A stretch of 64,000 nucleotides of DNA from Mimachlamys varia (lineage: Eukaryota; Mollusca; Bivalvia; Pectinida; Pectinidae): assembly GCA_947623455.1 (NCBI GenBank), contig OX392529.1:63797686-63861685 (forward strand), written 5' to 3'. Of this stretch, positions 32,312-45,200 are shown piece by piece (the first letter of the stretch is position 1; the number at the start of each line of letters is the position of its first letter). Under the pieces are notes generated by a model. It saw nothing but the letters and a program-made list of their open reading frames with translations. It made no database searches and was not told where the DNA came from. A program made the position numbers and the translations under genes.

Positions 32312-35300
32312 ACATACACGTGTATCTCAGGATAAAGTAAACGTGTCACAGGTACACTTGTATCTCAGGATAAAGTAAACGTGTCACAGGTACACTTGTA
32401 TCTCAGGATGAAGTAAACGTGTCACAGGTACACTTGTATCTCAGGATAAAGTAAACGTGTCACACGTACACTTGTAATCCAGGATAAAGTAAACGTGTCA
32501 CACGTACACTTGTAATCCAGGATAAAGTCAACGTGTCACATGTACACTTGTATCTCAGGATGAAGTAAACGAGTCACATGTACACTTGTATCTCAGGATA
32601 AAGTAAACGTGTCAAAGGTACACTTGTATCTCAGGATAAAGTAAACGTGTCACACGTCCACTTGTAATCCAGGATAAAATAAACGTGTCACACGTACACT
32701 TGTAATCCAGGATAAAGTCAACGTGTCACACGTACACTTGTAATCCAGGATAAAATAAACGTGTCACACGTACACTTGTAATCCAGGATAAAGTAAACGT
32801 GTCACATGTACACTTGTAATCCAGGATAAAGTAAACGTGTCAAAGGTACACTTGTATCTCAGGATGAAGTAAACGTGTCACACGTACACTTGTAATCCAG
32901 GATAAAGTAAACGTGTCACAGGTACACTTGTAATCCAGGATAAAGTAAACGAGTCACATGTACACTTGTATCTCAGGATAAAGTAAATGTGTCACAGGTA
33001 CACTTGTAATCCAGGATAAAGTAAACGTGTCACATGTACACTTGTAATCCAGGATAAAGTAAACGTGTCACACGTACACTTGTATCTCAGGATAAAGTAA
33101 ACGTGTCAAAGGTACACTTGTATCTCAGGATAAAGTAAACGTGTCACACGTACACTTGTATCTCAGGATAAAGTAAACGTGTCAAAGGTACACTTGTATC
33201 TCAGGATAAAGTAAACGTGTCACACGTACACTTGTATCTCAGGGTAAAGTAAACGTGTCACATGTACACTTGTATCTCAGGTTAAAGTAAACGTGTCACA
33301 GGTACACTTGTATCTCAGGATAAAGTAAACGTGTCACATGTACACTTGTATCTCAGGGTAAATTAAACGTGTCACATGTACACTTGTAATACAGGATAAA
33401 GAAAACGTGTCACATGTACACTTGTATCTCAGGATAAAGTAAACGTGTCAAAGGTACACTTGTATCTCAGGATAAAGTAAACGTGTCACACGTACACTTG
33501 TATCTCAGGATAAAGTAAACGTGTCACAGGTACACTTGTATCTCAGGATAAAGTAAAAGTGTCACATGTACACTTGTATCTCAGGATAAAGTAAACGTGT
33601 CACAGGTACACTTGTATCTCAGGATAAAGGAAACGTGTCACAGGTACACTTGTATCTCAGGATAAAGTAAACGTGTCACACGTACACTTGTATCTCAGGA
33701 TAAATTAAACGTGTCACAGGTACACTTGTATATCAGGATAAAGTAAACGTGTCACATGTACACTTGTATCTCAGGATAAAGTAAACGTGTCACACGTACA
33801 CTTGTATATCAGGGTAAATTAAACGTGTCACAGATACACTTGTATCTCAGGATAAAGTAAACGTGTCACATGTACACTTGTATCTCAGGGTAAATTAAAC
33901 GTGTCACAGGTACACTTGTATCTCAGGACAAAGTAAACGTGTCACATGTACACTTGTATCTCAGGATAAAGTAAACGAGTCACAGGTACACTTGTATCTC
34001 AGGATAAAGTAAACGAGTCACATGTACACTTGTAATCCAGGATAAAGTAAACGTGTCACATGTACACTTGTAATCCAGGATAAAGTAAACGTGTCACAGG
34101 TACACTTGTATCTCAGGATAAAGTAAACGTGTCACACGTACACTTGTATCTCAGGATAAAGTAAACGTGTCACAGGTACACTTGTATCTCAGGATAAAGT
34201 AAACGTGTCACATGTACACTTGTATCTCAGGATAAAGTAAACGTGTCACAGGTACACTTGTATATCAGGATAAAGTAAACGTGTCACAGGTACACTTGTA
34301 TCTCAGGATAAAGTAAACGTGTCACAGGTACACTTGTATATCAGGATAAAGTAAACATGTCACACGTACACTTGTATCTCAGGATGAAGTAAACGTGTCA
34401 CATGTACACTTGTATCTCAGGATAAAGTAAACGTGTCACATGTACACTTGTATCTCAGGATAAAGTAAACGTGTCACATGTACACTTGTATCTCAGGATA
34501 AAGTAAACGTGTCACATGTACACTTGTATCTCAGGATAAAGTAAATGTGTCACAGGTACACTTGTATCTCAGGATAAAGTAAAAGTGTCACACGTACACT
34601 TGTATATCAGGATAAAGTAAACGTGTCACACGTACACTTGTATCTCAGGATAAAGTAAACGTGTCACACGTACACTTGTATCTCAGGATAAAGTAAACGT
34701 GTCACATTTACACTTGTATCTCAGGATGAAGTAAACGTGTCACAGGTACACTTGTATCTCAGGGTAAAGTAAACGTGTCACATGTACACTTGTATCTCAG
34801 GATAAAGTAAACGTGTCACACGTACACTTGTATCTCAGGATAAAGTAAACGTGTCACACGTACACTTGTATCTCAGGATAAAGTAAATGTGTCACAGGTA
34901 CACTTGTATCTCAGGATAAAGTAAACGTGTCACACGTACACTTGTAATAAAGGATAAAGTAAACGTGTCACATGTACACTTGTATATCAGGATAAAGTAA
35001 ACGTGTCACAGGTACATTTGTATATCAGGATAAAGTAAACGTGTCACATGTACACTTGTATATCAGGATAAAGTAAACGTGTCACATGTACACTTGTATC
35101 TCAGGATAAAGTAAACGTGTCACAGGTACACTTGTATCTCAGGACAAAGTAAATGTGTCACACGTACACTTGTAATACAGGATAAAATAAACGTGTCACA
35201 CGTACACTTGTAATCCAGGATAAAGTAAACGTGTCACATTTACACTTGTATCTCAGGATGAAGTAAACGTGTCACAGGTACACTTGTAATCCAGGATAAA

Positions 35301-38300
35301 GTAAACGTGTCACAGGTACACTTGTATCTCAGGACAAAATAAATGTGTCACAGGTACACTTGTAATACAGATAAAATAAACGTGTCACACGTACACTTGT
35401 ATCTCAGGATGAAGTAAACGTGTCACATGTACATTTGTATCTCAGGATAAAATAAACGTGTCACACGTACACTTGTATCTCAGAATAAATTAAACGTGTC
35501 ACATGTACACTTGTATCTCAGGATAAAGTAAACGTGTCACACGTACACTTGTATCTCAGGATAAAGTAAACGTGTCACAGGTACACTTGTATCTCAGGAT
35601 AAAGTAAACGTGTCACATGTACACTTGTATCTCAGGATAAAGTAAACGTGTCACATGTACACTTGTATCTCAGGATAAAGTAAACGTGTCACACGTACAC
35701 TTGTATCTCAGGATAAAGTAAACGTGTCACAGGTACACTTGTATCTCAGGATAAAGTAAACGTGTCACAGGTACACTTGTATCTCAGGATGAAGTAAACG
35801 TGTCACATGTATACTTGTATCTCAGGTTAAAGTAAACGTGTCACATGTACACTTGTAATCCAGGATAAAGTAAACGTGTCACAGGTACACTTGTATCCCA
35901 GGATAAAGTAAACGTGTCACAGGTACACTTGTATCTCAGAATAAAGTAAACGTGTCACACGTACACTTGTATCTCAGGATGAAGTAAACGTGTCACATGT
36001 ACACTTGTATCTCAGGATAAAGTAAACGTGTCACACGTACACTTGTATCTCAGGACAAAGTAAATGTGTCACAGGTACACTTGTATATCAGGATAAAGTA
36101 AACGTGTCATAGGTACACTTGTATATCAGGATAAAGTAAACGTGTCACAGGTACACTTGTATCTCAGGATAAAGTAAACGTGTCACACGTACACTTGTAT
36201 CTCAGGATAAAGTAAACGTGTCACAGGTACACTTGTATCTCAGGATAAAGTAAACGTGTCACACGTACACTTGTAATACAGGATAAAGTAAACGTGTCAC
36301 AGGTACACTTGTATCTCAGGATAAAGTAAACGTGTCACACGTACACTTGTAATACAGGATAAAGTAAACGTGTCACAGGTACACTTGTATCTCAGGATAA
36401 AGTAAACGTGTCACAGGTACACTTGTATCTCAGGATAAAGTAAACGTGTCACAGGTACACTTGTATCTCAGGATAAAGTAAACGTGTCACAGGTACACTT
36501 GTATCTCAGGATAAAGTAAACGTGTCACAGGTACACTTGTATCTCAGGATAAAGTAAACGTGTCACATGTACACTTGTATCTCAGGATAAAGTAAACGTG
36601 TCACATGTACACTTGTATCTCAGGATAAAGTAAACGTGTCACAGGTACACTTGTATCTCAGGACAAAGTAAATGTGTCACAGGTACACTTGTATCTCAGG
36701 ATAAAGTAAATGTGTCACAGGTACACTTGTATCTCAGGATAAAGTAAACGTGTCACACGTACACTTGTAATACAGGATAAAATAAACGTGTCACACGTAC
36801 ACTTGTAATCCAGGATAAAGTAAACGTGTCACATTTACACTTGTATCTCAGGATGAAGTAAACGTGTCACAGGTATACTTGTATATCAGGATAAAGTAAA
36901 CGTGTCACATGTACACTTGTATCTCAGAATAAATTAAACGTGTCACAGGTACACTTGTATCTCAGGATAAAGTAAACGTGTCACAGGTACACTTGTATCT
37001 CAGGATAAAGTAAACGTGTCACAGGTACACTTGTATCTCAAGATAAAGTAAACGTGTCACACGTACACTTGTATCTCAGGATGAAGTAAACGTGTCACAT
37101 GTACACTTGTATCTCAGGATAAAGTAAACGTGTCACACGTACACTTGTATCTCAGGACAAAGTAAATGTGTCACATGTACACTTGTATATCAGGATAAAG
37201 TAAACGTGTCACAGGTACACTTGTATATCAGGATAAAGTAAACGTGTCACAGGTACACTTGTATCTCAGGATAAAGTAAACGTGTCACAGGTACACTTGT
37301 ATCTCAGGATAAAGTAAACGTGTCACAGGTACACTTGTATCTCAGGATAAAGTAAACGTGTCACACGTACACTTGTAATACAGGATAAAGTAAACGTGTC
37401 ACACGTACACTTGTATCTCAGGATAAAGTAAACGTGTCACACGTACACTTGTAATACAGGATAAAGTAAACGTGTCACACGTACACTTGTATCTCAGGAT
37501 AAAGTAAACGTGTCACAGGTACACTTGTATCTCAGGATAAAGTAAACGTGTCACAGGTACACTTGTATCTCAGGATAAAGTAAACGTGTCACATGTACAC
37601 TTGTATCTCAGGATAAAGTAAACGTGTCACAGGTACACTTGTATCTCAGGATAAAGTAAACGTGTCACACGTACACTTGTATCTCAGGATAAAGTAAACG
37701 TGTCACATGTACACTTGTATCTCAGGATGAAGTAAACGTGTCACATGTACACTTGTATCTCAGGATAAAATAAACGTGTCACACGTACACTTGTATCTCA
37801 GAATAAATTAAACGTGTCACATGTACACTTGTATCTCAGGATAAAGTAAACGTGTCACAGGTACACTTGTATCTCAGGATAAAGTAAACGTGTCACAGGT
37901 ACACTTGTATCTCAGGATAAAGTAAACGTGTCACATGTACACTTGTATCTCAGGATAAAGTAAACGTGTCACACGTACACTTGTATCTCAGGATAAAGTA
38001 AACGTGTCACAGGTACACTTGTATCTCAGGATAAAGTAAACGTGTCACACGTACACTTGTATCTCAGGATGAAGTAAACGTGTCACATGTATACTTGTAT
38101 CTCAGGTTAAAGTAAACGTGTCACATGTACACTTGTAATCCAGGATAAAGTAAACGTGTCACAGGTACACTTGTATCCCAGGATAAAGTAAACGTGTCAC
38201 AGGTACACTTGTATCTCAAGATAAAGTAAACGTGTCACACGTACACTTGTATCTCAGGATAAAGTAAACGTGTCACAGGTACACTTGTATCTCAGGATAA

Positions 38301-38806
38301 AGTAAACGTGTCACAGGTACACTTGTATCTCAGGACAAAGTAAATGTGTCACAGGTACACTTGTATATCAGGATAAAGTAAACGTGTCACAGGTACACTT
38401 GTATCTCAGGATAAAGTAAACGTGTCACAGGTACACTTGTATCTCAGGATAAAGTAAACGTGTCACAGGTACACTTGTATCTCAGGATAAAGTAAACGTG
38501 TCACAGGTACACTTGTATCTCAGGATAAAGTAAACGTGTCACACGTACACTTGTATCTCAGGATAAAGTAAACGTGTCACAGGTACACTTGTATATCAGG
38601 ATAAAGTAAACGTGTCACAGGTACACTTGTATCTCAGGATAAAGTAAACGTGTCACATGTATACTTGTATCTCAGGTTAAAGTAAACGTGTCACATGTAC
38701 ACTTGTAATCCAGGATAAAGTAAACACTTGTATCCCAGGATAAAGTAAACGTGTCACACGTACACTTGTAATCCAGGATAAAATAAACATATCATACGTA
38801 CACTTG
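32312..38806. repeat. Array G: 38-bp minisatellite, about 171 units
   Basis: Unit GTACACTTGTATCTCAGGAT + AAAGTAAACGTGTCACAG, 38 bp. Main variants are TATCTCAGG/TAATCCAGG/TAATACAGG/TATATCAGG and CACAGG/CACACG/CACATG/CAAAGG. TAATCCAGG units cluster at the left end (32460-33060), so the array is not uniform. Rare unit strings recur at long offsets (see findings). No strand skew (8 G to 8 C in the unit counted). Stops in most frames; not coding. Confidence 0.98.
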
Positions 38807-39049
38807 TTCAATTTTATGTTTTGTGTTAAGTGTATTTGTTTGGCAATTTGTTTTGGCAGAAACAAGCGCCTATGTGGTATGGTGATTTTGATAAAAAATG
38901 GAAGAACAACTGAACACCTTACTTAAAATGCGTGGCGCGTTTGCTTGATCGAACAGCGTTGATAGATTGTCTTCTGCCATACAATGAATTCTCCATTGTA
39001 TACTTTCTGAGATGAAATTTGTCAGTAGCGCAATGTTTATGAACATATC
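38807..39049. other. Unassigned spacer
   Basis: Unique-looking sequence between array G and a retrozyme; no open frame of note. Confidence 0.4.
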
Positions 39050-39480
39050 ACTAAAGATGACTTAACACACATACAATGCACCTTTTAAATGTAGTAATAG
39101 ATACAGTATGCCAAAAAAAAAAAACTGCATCATATAGCTGTTTCGTCCTCCTACGACTCTTCGGTGATGCTAGGGGCCAAAAGGTGGGAATCAAAATTGT
39201 CTAAACTAATGTAGAAGCAGAAGGTGCGTAAAATCATTTAGAAGTAAAATGAAACAGGTAATGTATAATGTTAAATAGTGTACTACGACAATATGTATAT
39301 TATGTACCGTGACACTGTTCAAATGACATTAACTGTTACTATGGAGGCTCCAGCAAACCTCGGGGAATCCAAAATCCACCAGCAGAGTCTGCCCCCCCCC
39401 CTTATCATTAAAGATGACGTAACAAACACATATGCTGCACCTTTTAAATTTAGTATTAGATACACTGTTTATGTAAGTTT
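39050..39480 (-). mobile_element. Hammerhead retrozyme, one unit plus a short second start (minus)
   Basis: AAAGATGACTTAACACACAT at 39053 and AAAGATGACGTAACAAACAC at 39410 give a 357-bp period. Between them are ATGCACCTTTTAAATGTAG, the inverted hammerhead, GGGGCCAAAAGGTGGGAATC, AAACTAATGTAGAAGCAGAA, GGAGGCTCCAGCAAACCTCG and CAGCAGAGTCTGCC. The second unit stops after TTTAGTATTAGATACACTG. The plus frame at 39278-39496 is a by-product. Confidence 0.88.
39124..39175 (-). ncRNA. Hammerhead ribozyme, helices good, catalytic box mutated
   Basis: Reverse complement: GCATCA pairs perfectly with TGATGC, the triplet is AUA and GAAAC is present. CUGAUGA has become CCGAAGA and stem II is GTCG against GGAC with one mismatch. 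Likely inactive. Confidence 0.85.
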
Positions 39481-39562
39481 ATGCTGTTTTGTATAGGAAA
39501 CTAAATTACTGTCCGTGTGTGCACTTCAAGGATCACTTGATATAATGTGATATTTATTTCCA

Positions 39563-40062
39563 ACTGTATCTTTATACAAATACTGACAATACAGTATCAT
39601 GTGTCTTTATACATATACAAATACTGACGAAACAGTATTATGTGTCTTTATACAGATATTGACGATACAGTATCATGTGTCTTTATACAAATACTGACGA
39701 AACAGTAATATGTGTCTTTATACAGATACTGACGATACAGTATCATGTGTCTTTATACAGATACTGACGATACAGTATCATGTGTCTTTATACAGATACT
39801 GACGATACAGTATCATGTGTCTTTATACAAATACTGACGATACAGTATCATGTGTCTTTATACAAATACTGACGATACAGTATCATATGTCTTTATACAG
39901 ATACTGACGATACAGTATCATGTGTCTTTATACAAATACTGACGATACAGTATCATGTGTCTTTATACAGATACTGACGATACAGTATCATGTGTCTTTA
40001 TACAGATACTGACGATACAGTACCATGTGTCTTTATACAGATACTGACGATACAGTATCATG
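39563..40062. repeat. Array H: 35-bp minisatellite, about 14 units
   Basis: Unit TGTCTTTATACAGATACTGA + CGATACAGTATCATG, 35 bp. Variants are CAAATACTG and ACGAAACAG. Each standard unit contains GATACTG...CAGTATC, a 7-bp stem with a 6-nt loop. The left-most unit is diverged and slightly longer units occur near 39610. Confidence 0.96.
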
Positions 40063-40165
40063 TGGAAATGTTGACAGCTCTATCGATCAAAATTGAAAGG
40101 TAAAGTGGATATCAGTGCGCTAGTTCCATCCCCTACTCTATTTACAAGATACTCTTAGCATACTA

Positions 40166-40500
40166 TTAACCCGAAACAGAGGACGAAAACATTAAATAGG
40201 AAATTTTCAAATTCCGTTCTGATTGTGAAAGCATCGGGCCATTTCTGAGGGCATCTTGAGCCATCGTATATCGGCGGTGGCTTTTCTTAGGTTCCGGTAG
40301 CAACCTCATGAGTGTTGTTAAATTTTCGGCGTGCTTAACAATTGCCCGAAGACCTTTCGAAGGTTCATTTTCGTGTGGAGTTCGTCTGTTCATTTTGTAC
40401 CATGGTGAGGGCTTCTTGTCATCTTCATTTTCTCCTCGTGTGATCATCGGTGACATTAAGGTTCTCCTCACGATTGCACTCCGACGGAAACCATAAGTTG
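40166..40500 (-). CDS. Possible coding fragment, unidentified
   Basis: A minus-strand frame of about 100 codons with varied composition (RRTPHENEPSKGLRAIVKHA, LPEPKKSHRRYTMAQDALRN) and less AT-rich DNA than its surroundings. It has no domain I can name. It could be an exon or gene relic; a similar minus-strand stretch lies 1 kb to the right at 41440-41717, with an array and a dispersed repeat between. No splice sites are convincing. Low confidence; a random frame is possible. Confidence 0.2.
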
Positions 40501-40588
40501 CCGGATGGTCTTAGGAAGTCACCGTGACTACGGGAAGCCCTTACAATGTCATCGAGTAGCCATCGTAATATAGTACGATGCAGTCGAT

Positions 40589-40895
40589 TATAGCTGGGCC
40601 GAACACATTATAGCTGGGCTATAACACTTAATCAAAGCGCCTACATTGGGCTATACAACTTAATCAAAGCGCCTACATTGGGCTATACAACTTAATCAAA
40701 GCGCCTACATTGGGCTATACAACTTAATCAAAGCGCCTACATTGGGCTATACAACTTAATAAAAGCGCCTACATTGGGCTATACAACTTAATCAAAGCGC
40801 CTACATTGGGCTATACAACTTAATCAAAGCGCCTACATTGGGCTATACAACTTAATCAAAGCGCCTACATTGGGCTATACAACTTAATAAAAGAC
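40589..40895. repeat. Array I: 32-bp minisatellite, about 9 units
   Basis: Unit TTGGGCTATACAACTTAATC + AAAGCGCCTACA, 32 bp. The first two units are diverged (TTATAGCTGGGCCGAACACA). Seven following units are nearly identical (ATAAAAG in two), so recent. Confidence 0.96.
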
Positions 40896-41149
40896 ACTGC
40901 ACATGTTACAAACATTTATTTAAGAAACACTTATTTTCAATTTTCATTAGAAAAAAATATCAACTAAAAACAATAGTCCACGCATGTCAACAATATGTGG
41001 GCTTATCAGACAAAATAGACAAACATGCTATCACAGAGGGATATTAGCACCCACCACTGAATGAGATATATACAGAAAAATGAAAGACCTATCCTTTAAA
41101 CACATCAGACAACATGGGGAGCATACATATGAAGTCTATACAGAAAAAA

Positions 41150-41345
41150 TCATAAACTTCAAGTGTCAAATTTTAAAATTACTTCTATTGTCAAAATTCC
41201 AAGATGGCTGTCTGTCGGCCATGTTGTTTTCTGATCGGCCCCAAATCGAACTTGAACAAGGGCCTAAAGGAAACATACATGTGAAATTTGAGAAAAATCC
41301 ATTTAGTCCTTTTTGAGAAATAGCTGTTACAAGAATTGTTTACAG
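41150..41345 (+). repeat. Dispersed repeat of a type common in molluscs
   Basis: Contains CCAAGATGGCTGTCTGTCGG, CCATGTTGTTTTCTGATCGG, CATACATGTGAAATTTGAGA and TTTTTGAGAAATAGC. I recall this string of words as a frequent interspersed repeat in bivalve genomes; that is memory, not a search. The 78-codon frame at 41080-41316 lies mostly within it and is therefore unlikely to be a gene. Confidence 0.5.
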
Positions 41346-41439
41346 GCGGGTTGACTACCGACGAAATGCGATGTGAAAAACACATCAACATATTTTTCCC
41401 GATTCCTTCCCTTTCTGCTGATGTTGTTGATTTTTCAAA

Positions 41440-41717
41440 GTCGACTGAATATTGCATAACATCGGAGAATCACGCGACGCCTTCGTTAACGCATCGTATG
41501 CATAATACGACGTCGCAAATCCGTCGTATGGCCTTCGCTCAGAATTCGTGTCTTCTTTCCAATCAAAAACCACATATTCGCAATGCCTTAGTCGTGTCAT
41601 CGTGTAATCTTTAGGCTTCGTACTTGCTTTCAGCCGAACTTTAAATTCCACATCACCATCTGGTGTCAATATCGACATAGTATGACACCAGAATCTTTGG
41701 AAAATTTTATGAATCAA
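41440..41717 (-). CDS. Possible coding fragment, unidentified
   Basis: Minus-strand frame reading FWCHTMSILTPDGDVEFKVR then HCEYVVFDWKEDTNSERRPY, with protein-like composition and CG-containing DNA unlike the flanks. The ATTTTCCAAAG before it (minus strand) could be a splice acceptor. No family recognised. Could be an exon, a pseudogene piece or chance. Confidence 0.22.
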
Positions 41718-41824
41718 AAATCATTTCATTGTCAATAACGTGTACTCTTTAGCGTCTTTAAGGGATTAAAAATCAAGAATGGTAAAATGAGCAGTTCTGT
41801 CCACAGACATGTAACTCCAGGTTG

Positions 41825-42195
41825 ATCAGAATTATGGGCAAGTTTTATTGTTGCCATCTTATTGAGAAATATTCTGTATCTTTAAGTGATATGAAGATGG
41901 ACGTTATTGAGTATGCTCATTAGTGTGTTTACTTGTTGTGATTGACAATGATACTCGGTCTCATTTTGAGAATTTGATGTTTACATGGATTTGACAAAGA
42001 TTTGAATGGCGGGTGTCGTCGATGAAGCCGAAGACGCTTTACTCTTGCAGAACACCTGGTCTTATTCTCTTGTACTTTTACAAGAGTCTCCATGTAAATC
42101 TTTCCTTTGTTCATATTTTGCCCCTTGTTTAATCGATTTTGAGTTTGGATTATGATTTTGTTAACGCTTCGATATTCTCTAATTTATCTATATTC
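41825..42195 (+). repeat. IR-A dispersed repeat, copy 7 (plus), left of array J
   Basis: Landmarks: AGGTTGATCAGAATTATGGG, AGTTTTATTGTTGCCATCTT, GAAATATTCTGTATCTTTAA, ATGGCGGGTGTCGTCGATGA, GAACACCTGGTCTTATTCTC, TTTTGCCCCTTGTTTAATCG, GATTTTGTTAACGCTTCGAT. It lacks the outermost block of copy 3. Array J begins about 90 bp after its inner end. Confidence 0.92.
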
Positions 42196-42279
42196 ATCGG
42201 TTTGTCATTTTAGTAAGTAAATTTTATGAAAGAAATAATAATAAAAAACTCTTAAGAATTCGTTTTAAAGAAACATAGA

Positions 42280-45200
42280 AAGCAATACGATGATTGTGAG
42301 AATGAACATGAGTGAAGAGTACAGAAACATAGAAAGCAATACGATGATTTTGGGAATGGACATGAGTGAAGAGTACAGAAACATAGAAAGCAATACCATG
42401 ATTGTGGGAATGGACATGAGTGAAGAGTACAGAAACACAGAAAACAATACCATGATTGTGGGAATGGACATAAGTGAAGAGTACAGAAACATAGAAAGCA
42501 ATACGATGATTGTGGGAATGGACATGAGTGAAGAGTACAGAAACACAGAAAACAATACGATGATTGTGGGAATGGACATGAGTGAAGAGAACAGAAACAT
42601 AGAAAACAATACCATGATTGTGGGAATGGACATGAGTGAAGAGTACAGAAACACAGAAAACAATACCATGATTGTGGGAATGGACATTAGTGAAGAGTAC
42701 AGAAACATAGAAAACAATACGATGATTGTGGGAACGGACATTAGTGAAGAGTACAGAAACATAGAAAACAATACGATGATTGTGGGAATGGACATGAGTG
42801 AAGAGTACAGAAACACAGAAAACAATACCATGATTGTGGGAATGGACATTAGTGAAGAGTACAGAAACATAGAAAGCAATACGATGATTGTGGGAATGAA
42901 CATTAGTGAAGAGTACAGAAACATAGAAAACAATACGATGATTGTGGGAATGGACATGCGGGAAGAGAACAGAAACATAGAAAACAATACCATGATTGTG
43001 GGAATGGACATGAGTGAAGAGTACAGAAACACAGAAAACAATACGATGATTGTGGGAATGGACATGAGTGAAGAGTACAGAAACATAGAAAACAATACGA
43101 TGATTGTGGGAATGGACATGAGTGAAGAGTACAGAAACATAGAAAACAATACGATGATTGTGGGAATGGACATGAGTGAAGAGTACAGAAACATAGAAAG
43201 CAATACGATGATTGTGGGAATGGACATTAGTGAAGAGTACAAAAACATAGAAAGCAATACGATGATTGTGGGAATGGACATGAGTGAAGAGTACAGAAAC
43301 ATAGAAAACAATACCATGATTGTGGGATTGGACATGAGTGAAGAGTACAGAAACATAGAAAACAATACCATGATTGTGGGAATGGACATTAGTGAAGAGT
43401 ACAGAAACATAGAAAGCAATACGATGATTGTGGGAATAGGCATTAGTGAAGAGTACAGAAAAATAGAAAACAATACCATGATTGTGGGAATGAACGTTAG
43501 TGAAGAGTACAGAAACATAGAAAACAATACCATGATTGTGGGAATGGACATGAGTGAAGAGTACAGAAACGTAGAAAGCAATACGATGATTGTGGGAATG
43601 GACATGAGTGAAGAGTACAGAAACATAGAAAGCAATACGATGATTGTGGGAATGGACATGAGTGAAGAGTACAGAAACATAGAAAACAATACCATGATTG
43701 TGGGAATGAACATGAGTGAAGAGTACAGAAACGTAGAAAACAATACGATGATTGTGGGAATGGACATGAGTGAAGAGTACAGAAACATAGAAAGCAATAC
43801 GATGATTGTGGGAATGGACATGAGTGAAGAGTACAGAAACATAGAAAACAATACCATGATTGTGGGAATGGACATGAGTGAAGAGTACAGAAACATAGAA
43901 AGCAATACGATGATTGTGGGAATGGACATTAGTGAAGAGTACAGAAACATAGAAAACAATACGATGATTGTGGGAACGGACATGAGTGAAGAGTACAGAA
44001 ACATAGAAAGCAATACGATGATTGTGGGAATGGACATTAGTGAAGAGTACAGAAACATAGAAAGCAATACGATGATTGTGGGAATGGACATGAGTGAAGA
44101 GTACAGAAACACAGAAAGCAATACGATGATTGTGGGAATAGACATTAGTGAAGAGTACAGAAAAATAGAAAACAATAGCATGATTGTGGGAATGAACGTT
44201 AGTGAAGAGTACAGAAACATAGAAAGCAATACGATGATTGTGGGAATGAACATGAGTGAAGAGTACAGAAAAATAGAAAACAATACCATGATTGTGGGAA
44301 TGAACGTTAGTGAAGAGTACAGAAACATAGAAAGCAATACGATGATTGTGGGAATCGACATTAGTGAACAGTACAGAAACATAGAAAACAATACGATGAT
44401 TGTGGGAATGAACATGAGTGAAGAGTACAGAAACATAGAAAGCAATACCATGATTGTGGGAATGGACATGAGTGAAGAGTACAGAAACATAGAAAACAAT
44501 ACGATTATTGTGGGAATGAACATAAGTGAAGAGTACAGAAACACAGAAAGCAATACCATGATTGTGGGAATGAACATGAGTGAAGAGTACAGAAACACAG
44601 AAAACAATACGATGATTGTGGGAATGGACATGAGTGAAGAGTACAGAAACATAGAAAGCAATACGATGATTGTGGGAATGGACATGAGTGAAGAGTACAG
44701 AAACATAGAAAGCAATACGATGATTGTGGGAATGGACATTAGTGAAGAGTACAGAAACGTAGAAAACAATACCATGATTGTGGGAATGGACATCAGTGAA
44801 GAGTACAGAAACGTAGAAAACAATACGATGATTGTGGGAATGGACATGAGTGAAGAGTACAGAAACATAGAAAGCAATACGATGATTGTGGGAATGGACA
44901 TGAGTGAAGAGTACAGAAACATAGAAAGCAATACCATGATTGTGGGAATGAACATGAGTGAAGAGTACAGAAACATAGAAAACAATACCATGATTGTGGG
45001 AATGGACATGAGTGAAGAGTACAGAAACACAGAAAACAATACCATGATTGTTGGAATGAACATGAGTGAAGAGTACAGAAACAAAGAAAACAATACGATG
45101 ATTGTGAGAATGGACATGAGTGAAGAGTACAGAAACAAAGAAAACAATACGATGATTGTGGGAACGGACATGAGTGAAGAGTACAGAAACACAGAAAACA

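Noticed and set aside
41080..41316. 78-codon plus frame as a gene
   Set aside because: Most of it falls in a dispersed repeat with words recalled from molluscan non-coding repeats.
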